DNA from: Bradyrhizobiaceae bacterium
Lineage (GTDB): Bacteria > Pseudomonadota > Alphaproteobacteria > Rhizobiales > Aestuariivirgaceae
NCBI GenBank assembly: GCA_947475225.1
Contig: CANJMQ010000009.1
Coordinates: forward strand, 1-64,000
DNA: 64,000 nt
Reading direction: 5' to 3'
Below, in pieces: positions 1 through 8,396 of this stretch; positions within the stretch are counted from its first letter, which is position 1, and every line of letters starts with the position of its first letter. The position numbers and the translations under genes were made by a program. Below the pieces are notes generated by a model. The model searched no databases. It saw nothing but the letters and a program-made list of their open reading frames with translations, and had not been told where the DNA came from.

Positions 1-80
1 CCGAACGCCTTGACGCCAAGACGGCGGCCTGCCGTATCGCGCCCGTTGCGGGATGAACCGCCTGCCTTTTTATGAGCCAT
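1..80 (-). CDS. rpmA: 50S ribosomal protein L27, N-terminal part (runs off window)
   Basis: Reverse strand from 80 reads [27 protein letters not shown], the canonical L27 N-terminus; next to rplU. Confidence 0.95.
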   Translation of the reverse strand, partial: MAHKKAGGSSRNGRDTAGRRLGVKAF

Positions 81-108
81 GGTGTGTTCTCCTGGTTCCT
101 GTCAGCGC

Positions 109-420
109 TTAGCCGAGAATTTCGCGGATGGTCACCGAGGTCAGGTCCTGGCGGTGGCCGTTGCGCCGGCGGTAGTGCTTGCGGCGGCGCTTCTTGAAGA
201 TGATGACGTGGGGGCCACGGTCCTGGGAGGCGATCTCGCCCACCACGGTGGCGCCGGCCACATGCGGGGCACCGATGTTGATGGCATCGCCATTGGCGAT
301 CATCAGCACTTCGGCGAACTTCACCTGGTCGCCCGGGTTGCCCTCGAGCTTCTCGATCTGGATCTTGTCTCCGGCTGCAACGCGATACTGCTTGCCGCCA
401 GTCTTGATGACTGCGTACAT
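109..420 (-). CDS. rplU: 50S ribosomal protein L21
   Basis: MYAVIKTGGKQYRVAAGDKIQIEKLEG...FKKRRRKHYRRRNGHRQ; rplU-rpmA order. Confidence 0.97.
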   Translation of the reverse strand: MYAVIKTGGKQYRVAAGDKIQIEKLEGNPGDQVKFAEVLMIANGDAINIGAPHVAGATVVGEIASQDRGPHVIIFKKRRRKHYRRRNGHRQDLTSVTIREILG

Positions 421-454
421 GGTCTTTCTTCCTTTTGTCCCGCGCCCTTTGGCG

Positions 455-480
455 GCACTGGAAAACCCATGGTCCAGTGC
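455..480 (-). promoter_or_regulatory. Candidate rplU 5' leader hairpin
   Basis: Perfect 8-bp inverted repeat GCACTGGA-N10-TCCAGTGC located 35 nt upstream of the rplU start. Confidence 0.35.
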
Positions 481-604
481 GCTTCAAGTGTCTGAAAACT
501 CAGACGAAATTGGGTTGCCGGAGGCAGCGCAATACGCGCGACAAGGATGAACTCTGCCGCACAGTGGGCCGGAAATAGGGGAAAGTTCAGCGGGAGTCAA
601 GAAT

Positions 605-940
605 TTGGGGCGTTCCTCTGCCCGTGCTGCCGTCATGCGGAGGCATGTGTCGCGCTGGATATGGGGCATCATTCGTGCCAAGGTTGTTTCATGTGACCGG
701 CTGCTGCTGCTCTCCGTGCTTCTGGCGCTGCCTGTGCCGGGCACTGTCTCCACGGCGTTGGCCGGCGAGCAACTCGCGACGCAGGTTTAGCATCCCGCCG
801 GTGCGGCCCGGAAACAGAAGCAGAAGGTCAGCAAAGCTGCCAAGCCAACCGCGCGCATGTCAGCCACGGCTTCTGCTAAGAGGCCATCCGTGCCCCGCGC
901 AAACCGCGTCATCATCTGGGGTCGAATCGAAGGCATGTGA
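605..940 (+). pseudogene. Possible small secreted Lys/Ala-rich protein interrupted by one in-frame TAG (788-790)
   Basis: ORF 605-790 has a hydrophobic signal-like stretch (CDRLLLLSVLLALPVPGTVSTALA); the same frame continues after TAG as HPAGAARKQKQKVSKAAKPTARMSATASAKRPSVPRANRVIIWGRIEGM to TGA at 938-940. Confidence 0.3.
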
Positions 941-946
941 GGCAAC

Positions 947-2920
947 TTACGCCGCCACTTCTCCCGCGCGCTTCTCGATCAGCGTCACGAGGTCATCCAT
1001 GATGCGGTTCATGTCGAAGTCCTTGGGTGTATAGACGGCGGCCACACCCAGCTGCTTCAGCACGTTGATGTCGTCCTGCGGGATGATGCCGCCGGCGACA
1101 ACTGGAATGGAGAGGCCCGCCGCGCGCAGGCGTTGCATCACGTCGCGGATCAGCGGCACGTGGCTGCCTGAGAGGATGGAGAGGCCGAGGATGTGGACCT
1201 GTCTCTCCTGCACCGTCTTCACCAGTTGCTCCGGTGTCACGCGGATGCCGTCATAGATCACCTCGAGGCCGGTGTCGGCGGCGCGCACGGCGATCTGCTC
1301 GGCGCCGTTGGAATGGCCGTCGAGGCCCGGCTTGCCGACGAGGAAGCGCGGCGTCTCGCCCATGCGCTCGGCAAGGCGCTTCACGCGTGTGCGGAGATCG
1401 GCCAATTGCTCACCGCCGTCTGCCCGCATCGTCAGCGCCACGCCGGTGGGGGCGCGGTATTCGCCGAAGATCTCGCGCAAGCATCCACCCCATTCGCCGG
1501 TGGTCACACCCGCCTTGGCGCAGGCGATGGAGGGCTCCATGATGTTGCTGCCGTCCTTCGCAGCGCTCGCCAGTTCGGCGAGTGCCGCCTGCACGGCCTT
1601 CGCGTCACGCGCGGCGCGCCAGGCCTTGAGCTGATCGATCTGCGCGAACTCCACGTCGTCCTTCACCGTCATGATGGCGTCGGTGCCCGCCGAGAGCGGC
1701 GAGGGCTCGGTGGTGGTGAAGGCGTTGACGCCGATGATCCTGGTCTCGCCCGACTCGATGGCGTGAAGTCTGGCGGTGTTGCTCTCCACCAGCTGGCGCT
1801 TCATGTAGGCGATCACCTCCTCCGAGCTGCCGCCCATGGACAGAACCTTCGCAAGCTCGGCCCGCGCCTCGTCCTTCAGGGCGTCCACCTTGCGCGTGAT
1901 CTCGGTCGAGCCTTCGAAGATGTCGCCATATTCCAGAAGGTCGGTTTCATAGGCCACCACCTGCTGCATGCGCAGCGACCATTGCTGGTCCCAGGGCCGC
2001 GGAAGCCCCAGCGCCTCGTTCCATGCGGGCAGCTGAACCGCGCGGGCACGCGCGTTCTTTGACAGCACCACGGCCAGCATCTCGAGCAGGATCCGGTAGA
2101 CGTTGTTTTCCGGCTGCTGCTCGGTGAGGCCCAGCGAATTCACCTGCACGCCATAGCGGAAGCGGCGGTGCTTCTCGTCGGTAATGCCATAGCGTTCGCG
2201 GCCGATCTCGTCCCACAACTCGGTGAAGGCGCGCATCTTGCAAAGCTCGGTGACGAAGCGGATGCCGGCGTTCACGAAGAAGGATATGTGTCCGAACACC
2301 TCCGGAAAATCCTTCTGGGCAACGGCCCCGCTCGCCTTCACGTTGTCGAGCACCGCGATGGCGGTGGCGAGTGCATAGGAAAGCTCCTGCACCGGCGTCG
2401 CACCCGCTTCCTGCAGGTGATAGGAGCAGACGTTCATCGGGTTCCACTTCGGCAGTTCCTTCGTGGAAAAGGCGATGGTGTCGGTGATCAGTCGCATCGA
2501 GGGGGCGGGCGGGAACACATAGGTGCCGCGTGAGAGATATTCCTTGATGATGTCGTTTTGTGTGGTGCCCGACAGGCTGGCGCGCGCAGCACCCTGTTCC
2601 TCGGCCACCGCCACATAGAGTGCCAGCAGCCAGGCCGCCGTGGCGTTGATGGTCATCGAGGTGTTCATGGTGGCAAGCGGGATCTGGTCGAACAGCGTGC
2701 GCATGTCGCCGATGTGCGAGACGGGAACACCCACCTTGCCCACCTCCCCGCGCGCCAGCACGTGGTCGCAGTCATAGCCAGTCTGGGTCGGCAGGTCGAA
2801 GGCCACCGACAGGCCCGTCTGGCCCTTGGACAGGTTGGTCCGGAACAGCGTGTTGGATTGAGCCGCCGTTGAATGGCCGGCATAGGTGCGGAAGAGCCAG
2901 GGTTTGTCGCGCGTGGTCAT
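947..2920 (-). CDS. ecm: Ethylmalonyl-CoA mutase (B12-dependent, MeaA-type)
   Basis: MTTRDKPWLFRTYAGHSTAAQSN...TGLSVAFDLPTQTGYDCDH; C-terminal B12-binding domain GKPGLDGHSNGAEQIA; adjacent to ccr. Confidence 0.9.
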   Translation of the reverse strand: MTTRDKPWLFRTYAGHSTAAQSNTLFRTNLSKGQTGLSVAFDLPTQTGYDCDHVLARGEVGKVGVPVSHIGDMRTLFDQIPLATMNTSMTINATAAWLLALYVAVAEEQGAARASLSGTTQNDIIKEYLSRGTYVFPPAPSMRLITDTIAFSTKELPKWNPMNVCSYHLQEAGATPVQELSYALATAIAVLDNVKASGAVAQKDFPEVFGHISFFVNAGIRFVTELCKMRAFTELWDEIGRERYGITDEKHRRFRYGVQVNSLGLTEQQPENNVYRILLEMLAVVLSKNARARAVQLPAWNEALGLPRPWDQQWSLRMQQVVAYETDLLEYGDIFEGSTEITRKVDALKDEARAELAKVLSMGGSSEEVIAYMKRQLVESNTARLHAIESGETRIIGVNAFTTTEPSPLSAGTDAIMTVKDDVEFAQIDQLKAWRAARDAKAVQAALAELASAAKDGSNIMEPSIACAKAGVTTGEWGGCLREIFGEYRAPTGVALTMRADGGEQLADLRTRVKRLAERMGETPRFLVGKPGLDGHSNGAEQIAVRAADTGLEVIYDGIRVTPEQLVKTVQERQVHILGLSILSGSHVPLIRDVMQRLRAAGLSIPVVAGGIIPQDDINVLKQLGVAAVYTPKDFDMNRIMDDLVTLIEKRAGEVAA

Positions 2921-2987
2921 GATGGCAGCCATGCTGGCATGGCCCATATTGCACCGCAACCTCGACCTTTGGGCAGGCCGCCGGCGG

Positions 2988-3293
2988 CTATTCGTTGTGG
3001 CTTCTGGCCAGGAGCAGCAGCATGAGGACCGAACTGACCGCCATGCCCATGCAGGAGATGACCATGGGCCGCACGTAATAGCGGTCGAGCGGTATGTGGA
3101 TGCCGCTGGTCAGCAGGTTGGCCAGGACGGCGCCGATGAACAGGACCGCGGTGCTGATAAGCAATATGCCAAGTCCCATTCGTTTGGTGAACAGCGTGAG
3201 GATGACCGCGCCCAGCACGGCGCAGACGAGCGCAACGGGGACCAGCGTGGCTGGAAGCCGTGCAGTTGCCCACAAATCGAACAGGTCGATCAA
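2988..3293 (-). CDS. Small multi-pass membrane protein of unknown function
   Basis: 101 aa with about three hydrophobic helices; no family recognised. Confidence 0.5.
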   Translation of the reverse strand: MIDLFDLWATARLPATLVPVALVCAVLGAVILTLFTKRMGLGILLISTAVLFIGAVLANLLTSGIHIPLDRYYVRPMVISCMGMAVSSVLMLLLLARSHNE

Positions 3294-3452
3294 GTTATGA
3301 TCCTCATGACATGCAATCTATACTTTTATTTATTGCCTTATTATTGTCAAGTCAGGCAAATCATGTGCAAGTGAACCCCCTCCTTTTGTTGCGGTGCGAG
3401 ATGGTCTAGCCTCGTCTAATCTCGTCACGACGTGTTCAAGGGAGAAGACGAC

Positions 3453-4751
3453 ATGAGTTCCGCCGCCGCCAATTCCGCCCCAGCGCCTGCCAATGGCAAT
3501 GCCCCGGTGAAGGATCTCTATGAGGTCGGCGAAATCCCGCCGCTCGGCCATGTTCCGGCGAAAATGCATGCCTGGTGCATCCGGCAGGAGCGTCATGGCG
3601 CCCCCGACAGCGCCATGCAGGTCGAGGTCGTTCCCACTTGGTCAATCGGCGAGGATGAGTGCCTCGTCCTCGTGCTGGCGGCAGGCGTCAACTACAACGG
3701 CGTCTGGGCGGCGCTCGGCAAGCCCATTTCCCCCATCGACGGCCACAAGAACCCCTTCCACATCGCAGGTTCGGATGCGTCCGGAATCGTCTGGGCCGTT
3801 GGCGCCAAGGTGAAGCGCTGGAAGGTGGGCGACGAGGTGGTCATCCACTGCAACCAGGATGACGGCGACGACGAGGAGTGCAACGGCGGCGACCCGATGT
3901 TCTCCAATTCCCAGCGCATCTGGGGCTACGAGACGCCGGATGGCTCCTTCGCGCAGTTCACCCGCGTCCAGGCCCGGCAATTGCTGCCGAAGCCCCAGCA
4001 CCTCTCGTGGGAGGAGGCCGCCTGCTACACCCTCACCCTGGCCACCGCCTATCGCATGCTGTTCGGCCACCGTCCGCATGTGCTGAGTGCCGGGCAGAAC
4101 GTGCTCGTCTGGGGCGCCTCCGGGGGCCTCGGTTCCATGGCCATCCAGCTTGCCGCCACCACGGGCGCCAATGCCATCGGCGTCATCTCGGAGGACGACA
4201 AGGCGGACTTCGTCATGCAGCTCGGCGCCAAGGGCGTCATCAACCGCAAGAAGTTCGCCTGCTGGGGCCAGATGCCGACGGTGGGAACACCCGAATACAA
4301 TGACTGGATGAAAGGCGCCCGCGAGTTCGGCAAGGCCATCTGGCATTTCACCGGCAAGGGCAACAACGCCGACATGGTGTTCGAGCATCCGGGCGAATCG
4401 ACCTTCCCGGTCTCGGTGCTGGTCGTCAAGCGCGGCGGCATGGTCGTCATCTGCGCCGGCACCACGGGCTTCAACCTCACCATGGATGCGCGTTACCTGT
4501 GGATGCACCAGAAGCGCGTGCAGGGCTCGCACTTCGCCAACCTCATGCAGGCCTCTGCTGCCAACAAGCTGGTCATGGCGCGGCGCATCGATCCCTGCAT
4601 GTCGGAGGTCTATTCCTGGGCGGACATCCCCAAGGCCCACATGAAGATGTGGAAGAACGAGCACCGCCCCGGCAACATGGCCGTTCTCGTGTCGGCGCCC
4701 ACCACGGGCCTCAAGACGCTGGACGACGCGATCGAGGCGTCGGGAAGATAA
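3453..4751 (+). CDS. ccr: Crotonyl-CoA carboxylase/reductase
   Basis: MDR-family reductase with Ccr-typical segments YEVGEIPPLGHVPAKMHAW, NQDDGDDEECNGGDPMFSNSQRIWGYETPDGSFAQF, RGGMVVICAGTTGFNLTMDARYLWMHQKRVQGSHFAN. Confidence 0.93.
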   Translation: MSSAAANSAPAPANGNAPVKDLYEVGEIPPLGHVPAKMHAWCIRQERHGAPDSAMQVEVVPTWSIGEDECLVLVLAAGVNYNGVWAALGKPISPIDGHKNPFHIAGSDASGIVWAVGAKVKRWKVGDEVVIHCNQDDGDDEECNGGDPMFSNSQRIWGYETPDGSFAQFTRVQARQLLPKPQHLSWEEAACYTLTLATAYRMLFGHRPHVLSAGQNVLVWGASGGLGSMAIQLAATTGANAIGVISEDDKADFVMQLGAKGVINRKKFACWGQMPTVGTPEYNDWMKGAREFGKAIWHFTGKGNNADMVFEHPGESTFPVSVLVVKRGGMVVICAGTTGFNLTMDARYLWMHQKRVQGSHFANLMQASAANKLVMARRIDPCMSEVYSWADIPKAHMKMWKNEHRPGNMAVLVSAPTTGLKTLDDAIEASGR

Positions 4752-4836
4752 ACACGTCCGTGCCACGCGAACTTGCGTCTTCTCCCGCCTTGCGAGAGAA
4801 GACAATAGGCCAGCATCCCGGGATGTCAGGGGCCGA

Positions 4837-5724
4837 CTAAACCTCCGCATCCTCCTGCACCCGGAACCGCTGCATGCGCATGATGCGGCGCACTTCCAGC
4901 ACGCGGTTCACCTCGCCGCCCAAAATCAGCACCAGTGCCGCGAGGTAGACGAAGAACATCGCCGCGAACACGCCTGACAGCGAGGCATAGGTCGAAGCGA
5001 AGGTGTTGAAGTTCACGAGGTAGATCGAGAAGGCCGAGGACATGACCACCCACGCCACCACGGTCATCACCACGCCCGGCAGCACTTCGAGAACGCCCAG
5101 CGTCTTGGCGGGCAGCACGCGGTGGCAGAGCAGAACGCCTGCGGTGAGCAGCGTGATGCCGATCGGGTAGCGAAGCTGCTCGATGGTCACGAAGTGGCCC
5201 TTGAGTGCCGGCGCATAGGTCTCCGCCAGCTGGATCATGATCGGTGCGAAGACGATGAGCAGGGCAAAGGCGAGCAGGAAGATCGCCGAGCCGATGACGA
5301 ACAGCACGTTCTGGAAATAGAGCCACCACAGGCTTCGCGTCTCGCGGAGGTCATAGGCGCGGTTGAGACCGACGCGCACGCTGTCCACGCCCCCCATGGC
5401 GCTCCAGATGGTGATCAGCGCCGAGAGCGAGAGAAGTCCGGTCCTCGGAACGGTGAGAATGGAGCGGATCTCCGGCACCAGCGGCTCGACGAGACGCGGC
5501 GGTGCCACGCTCAGCAGGAAGGTGACGACACCCTCTGCCAGATTGTCGTTGCCGAAGAAGCCGGCCAGTGCGGTCAGGAAAATCAGGAAGGGGAACACCG
5601 AGAACACGGTGCGGAAGGCGATGTTGCCTGCGAGCGGAATGGCCTCATCGGCAAACAGCCGGTAGAAGCTCTCGCGCACGAGGGCGGCGATGGTCGGTCC
5701 CTGATCATCAGGCTTGGCCGTCAT
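4837..5724 (-). CDS. YihY/BrkB family inner-membrane protein
   Basis: NIAFRTVFSVFPFLIFLTALAGFFG...WSAMGGVDSVRVGLNRAYDLRETRS; six hydrophobic segments. Confidence 0.85.
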   Translation of the reverse strand: MTAKPDDQGPTIAALVRESFYRLFADEAIPLAGNIAFRTVFSVFPFLIFLTALAGFFGNDNLAEGVVTFLLSVAPPRLVEPLVPEIRSILTVPRTGLLSLSALITIWSAMGGVDSVRVGLNRAYDLRETRSLWWLYFQNVLFVIGSAIFLLAFALLIVFAPIMIQLAETYAPALKGHFVTIEQLRYPIGITLLTAGVLLCHRVLPAKTLGVLEVLPGVVMTVVAWVVMSSAFSIYLVNFNTFASTYASLSGVFAAMFFVYLAALVLILGGEVNRVLEVRRIMRMQRFRVQEDAEV

Positions 5725-5817
5725 GGCCGTTCATTAGCGCAGTGTTGGGTGACAGGCCACCGGGTTGCCGGGCATGGTTGATGCGCGCAATCGGCACTCG
5801 CCAGCGGGGCGCTGCCC

Positions 5818-6735
5818 GTGCCAATGACACTCCCGATGCAAGATACGCCTGCCACCCGCCTGATCACCCTCACGGCTCCCGTGCTGTTCGTCCTGATGTG
5901 GGCAACGGGCTTCGTGGTTGCAAGGCTGTCAGCACCCCATGCCGATCCGCTCACCTTCCTGTCGATCCGCTTTCCCATTGCAGGCGCCATCTTCGCCACC
6001 ATCGCACTGGCACTCGCGGCGCCGTGGCCGGGTCCACGCCAGGCCTTCCACGCCACGGTGGCCGGCGCCTTCCTGCATGGCGGCTATCTCGGCCCCGTCT
6101 ACTGGGCGGTGGCGCATGGCATGCCGGCGGGCGTCTCGGCACTGATCGTCGGGCTGCAGCCACTGATGACGGCGATCCTCGCGGCCTGGATGGTGAAGGA
6201 GAAGATCGCGCTTCGCCACTGGCTGGGCCTCGCAGTCGGCATTCTCGGCGTTGCGCTGGTGGTGTCGCCCAAGCTGCATGCCGGTTTCGCGGGCGGCATC
6301 ACGCCCGTGACCACCGCCGTCAATGTCTTCGGCGCGCTGTCGATTTCGTTCGGCACGGTCTACCAGAAGCGCTTTGCCACGTCGCTGAACCTTGCGAGCG
6401 GCGGCGCCTGGCAATATGTCGGGGCGACACTGGCCGTGGCGATCCCGGCATTGCTCATGGAGCAGATGCGCTTCGACGGCAGTTTCGATGCATGGTTCGC
6501 GCTGGGCTGGTCGGTCGTCGTGCTGTCATTGGGTGCCATCACGCTCCTGATGCTGCTGATCCGGCTGGGTGACGTCGGCCGTGTCGCCAGCCTCATCTTC
6601 CTCGTGCCCGGCGTCTCGGCGCTGATGGCTTATTTCCTGTTCGGCGAAACGCTCACGCCGGTGCAGATCCTCGGCATGGCCGTCTGCGCCGGCGCGGTGC
6701 TGATCGTCACACGGAAATGGGTGCGCCGGCCTTAA
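5818..6735 (+). CDS. DMT (EamA) family transporter
   Basis: ten-TM EamA pattern, ALIVGLQPLMTAILAAWMVKEK, LIFLVPGVSALMAYFLFGETLT. Confidence 0.88.
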   Translation: MPMTLPMQDTPATRLITLTAPVLFVLMWATGFVVARLSAPHADPLTFLSIRFPIAGAIFATIALALAAPWPGPRQAFHATVAGAFLHGGYLGPVYWAVAHGMPAGVSALIVGLQPLMTAILAAWMVKEKIALRHWLGLAVGILGVALVVSPKLHAGFAGGITPVTTAVNVFGALSISFGTVYQKRFATSLNLASGGAWQYVGATLAVAIPALLMEQMRFDGSFDAWFALGWSVVVLSLGAITLLMLLIRLGDVGRVASLIFLVPGVSALMAYFLFGETLTPVQILGMAVCAGAVLIVTRKWVRRP

Positions 6736-7054
6736 GGCGCGCGATGGTCTCGCGGGCCCGGCGGCGGTGGTCGTCCGTCACGTGGTTGCGCACCATGTTG
6801 AAGGCGGCGAGCAACACCGCCATGTCGTCGGTAAAGCCAAGCCCCAGCACGAAGTCCGGCAGCGCGTCGATCGGCAGGATGAAATAGGCGAGAGCCCCGA
6901 TCAGGATGCCCTTGGCCTTCAGCGGCGTGGCCCGGTCGAAGGCAGCGTAATAGGCCGCCACCAGCTCATCGGCCAGCGGCACCCGCGCCAGCACGCGTGC
7001 CAGCTTGGGGAAGAACTTCTCCCTCACCGTAAATTCGTCAGCCGTGACAGCCAT
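6707..7054 (-). CDS. YkvA family protein (DUF1232)
   Basis: LIGALAYFILPIDALPDFVLGLGFTDDMAVLLAAF motif. Confidence 0.88.
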   Translation of the reverse strand: MAVTADEFTVREKFFPKLARVLARVPLADELVAAYYAAFDRATPLKAKGILIGALAYFILPIDALPDFVLGLGFTDDMAVLLAAFNMVRNHVTDDHRRRARETIARLKAGAPISV

Positions 7055-7112
7055 CGCAATCCCTCCGCCAAACGGCCAGAGAGATGGGGAGGGGTCGTGG
7101 TGGTTTCAAGCT

Positions 7113-7298
7113 TTACCGGTGGGTGAAATAGAAGGCCGCCATCAGGACGATGATGGCGACGGCCTGCAGGCCCACGCGCCAGCGCATGAGAGTCTGGGAG
7201 GTGCTGGACGAGCCGCCCCGGAACATGTTGAACAGGCCCATGAGCAGCACGACCGCCACGGCCGCCGTCGCAATGTAGCTTAAGTACTGGAAGAACAA
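7113..7298 (-). CDS. Twin transmembrane protein, HIG1-domain-like
   Basis: 61 aa with two TM helices and FRGGSSSTSQTLMRWRVGLQAVAI (HIG_1_N-like). Confidence 0.75.
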   Translation of the reverse strand: MFFQYLSYIATAAVAVVLLMGLFNMFRGGSSSTSQTLMRWRVGLQAVAIIVLMAAFYFTHR

Positions 7299-7382
7299 GG
7301 CTCGCTCCGAACTCCGACTGTGTGGGCCACCCCATGGGCCGGGCAGGGGGGTCGCGTCAAGGCGGCATTCCGCCCGGGCGTC

Positions 7383-8213
7383 CTACTGGTCCGACGCCTT
7401 GTCGAGCACGTAGTCGAGCAGCCTCTGCGGCAGGATGCGACGGGCAATCGCCATGTACTGTGTCGGCCGCGTCACATAATAGCGTGCATGCGGTCGCGGG
7501 GACTCCACCGCATGGACGAGCTTTTCCAGCACCGCCTCCGGTCCCAGCTTGTAGCGCGCCGATCCACCGCGTCCGAGCCGCGCGCGCTGTTTGGCATAAG
7601 CGTCCTGGTAGTGCGAAGAGGCCTCGTCGATGTTCTTCTCGAAATTCTTGAGCGAAGTCTCGACGAACTTGCTGGTGATGGGGCCCGGCTCGATCAGCGA
7701 CACGAAGATGCCGCTGCCGCGCAGTTCCAGCCGCAGCGTGTCGGCCAGCGCCTCGATGGCGAATTTCGATGCATTGTAGGCGCCGCGCCACTTCAGCGCC
7801 ACGAGGCCCAGCACGGAGGAGCACTGCACGATGCGCCCGCCGCCATTGGCCCGCATCAGGGGCAGGCACTCACGCGTCAGCTGGTGCCAGCCGAAGACAT
7901 TGCAGGCGAACTGCGCCTCCAGCACCTCGCGCGTCAGGTCCTCCACTGCGCCCGGCTGCCCGAAGGCGCCGTTGTTGAACAGCGCATCAAGCTTGCCACC
8001 GTTGCGCTTCGCAACCTCGGCTGCGCAGGCGGTGACGGAGGCTGGCTCGGCATAGTCGAGATGGATCGCCTCGACCCCTTCGGCTTCAAGCCTCGCGAGA
8101 TCCTCAGGCTTTCGTGCCGTGGCCAACACCCGCCAGCCCCGCTGCTTCATGCCGAGCGCACAGGTCCAGCCGATGCCGGTGGAACAGCCGGTGATGAGGA
8201 TGGTGCGGGTCAT
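7383..8213 (-). CDS. SDR family oxidoreductase
   Basis: TGxxxGIG (ITGCSTGIGWTCA), YNASKFA active site. Confidence 0.88.
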   Translation of the reverse strand: MTRTILITGCSTGIGWTCALGMKQRGWRVLATARKPEDLARLEAEGVEAIHLDYAEPASVTACAAEVAKRNGGKLDALFNNGAFGQPGAVEDLTREVLEAQFACNVFGWHQLTRECLPLMRANGGGRIVQCSSVLGLVALKWRGAYNASKFAIEALADTLRLELRGSGIFVSLIEPGPITSKFVETSLKNFEKNIDEASSHYQDAYAKQRARLGRGGSARYKLGPEAVLEKLVHAVESPRPHARYYVTRPTQYMAIARRILPQRLLDYVLDKASDQ

Positions 8214-8396
8214 CGGTGTGGTCCTTTGCTTTCATCACTGCCGGCTTCCACCGAAAAGGATGTTCCGGTCAAGCCCTGGCAAGCTGAAGAGGGCCGTGGC
8301 AAGCTGAAGAGGAAGGAGAGCAGACCCCAAATTCTCACGGTGCGCGGACGTGATCCGCGCATCCTCATTGGCGCCGCTGGTGTGCCTTCTCGGCTG

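Noticed and set aside
3642-4850. 402-aa minus-strand ORF
   Set aside because: Antisense to ccr; composition artefact.
8279-8311. Short direct repeat GGCAAGCTGAAGAGG x2
   Set aside because: Only two 15-bp copies between genes; too little to call an element.
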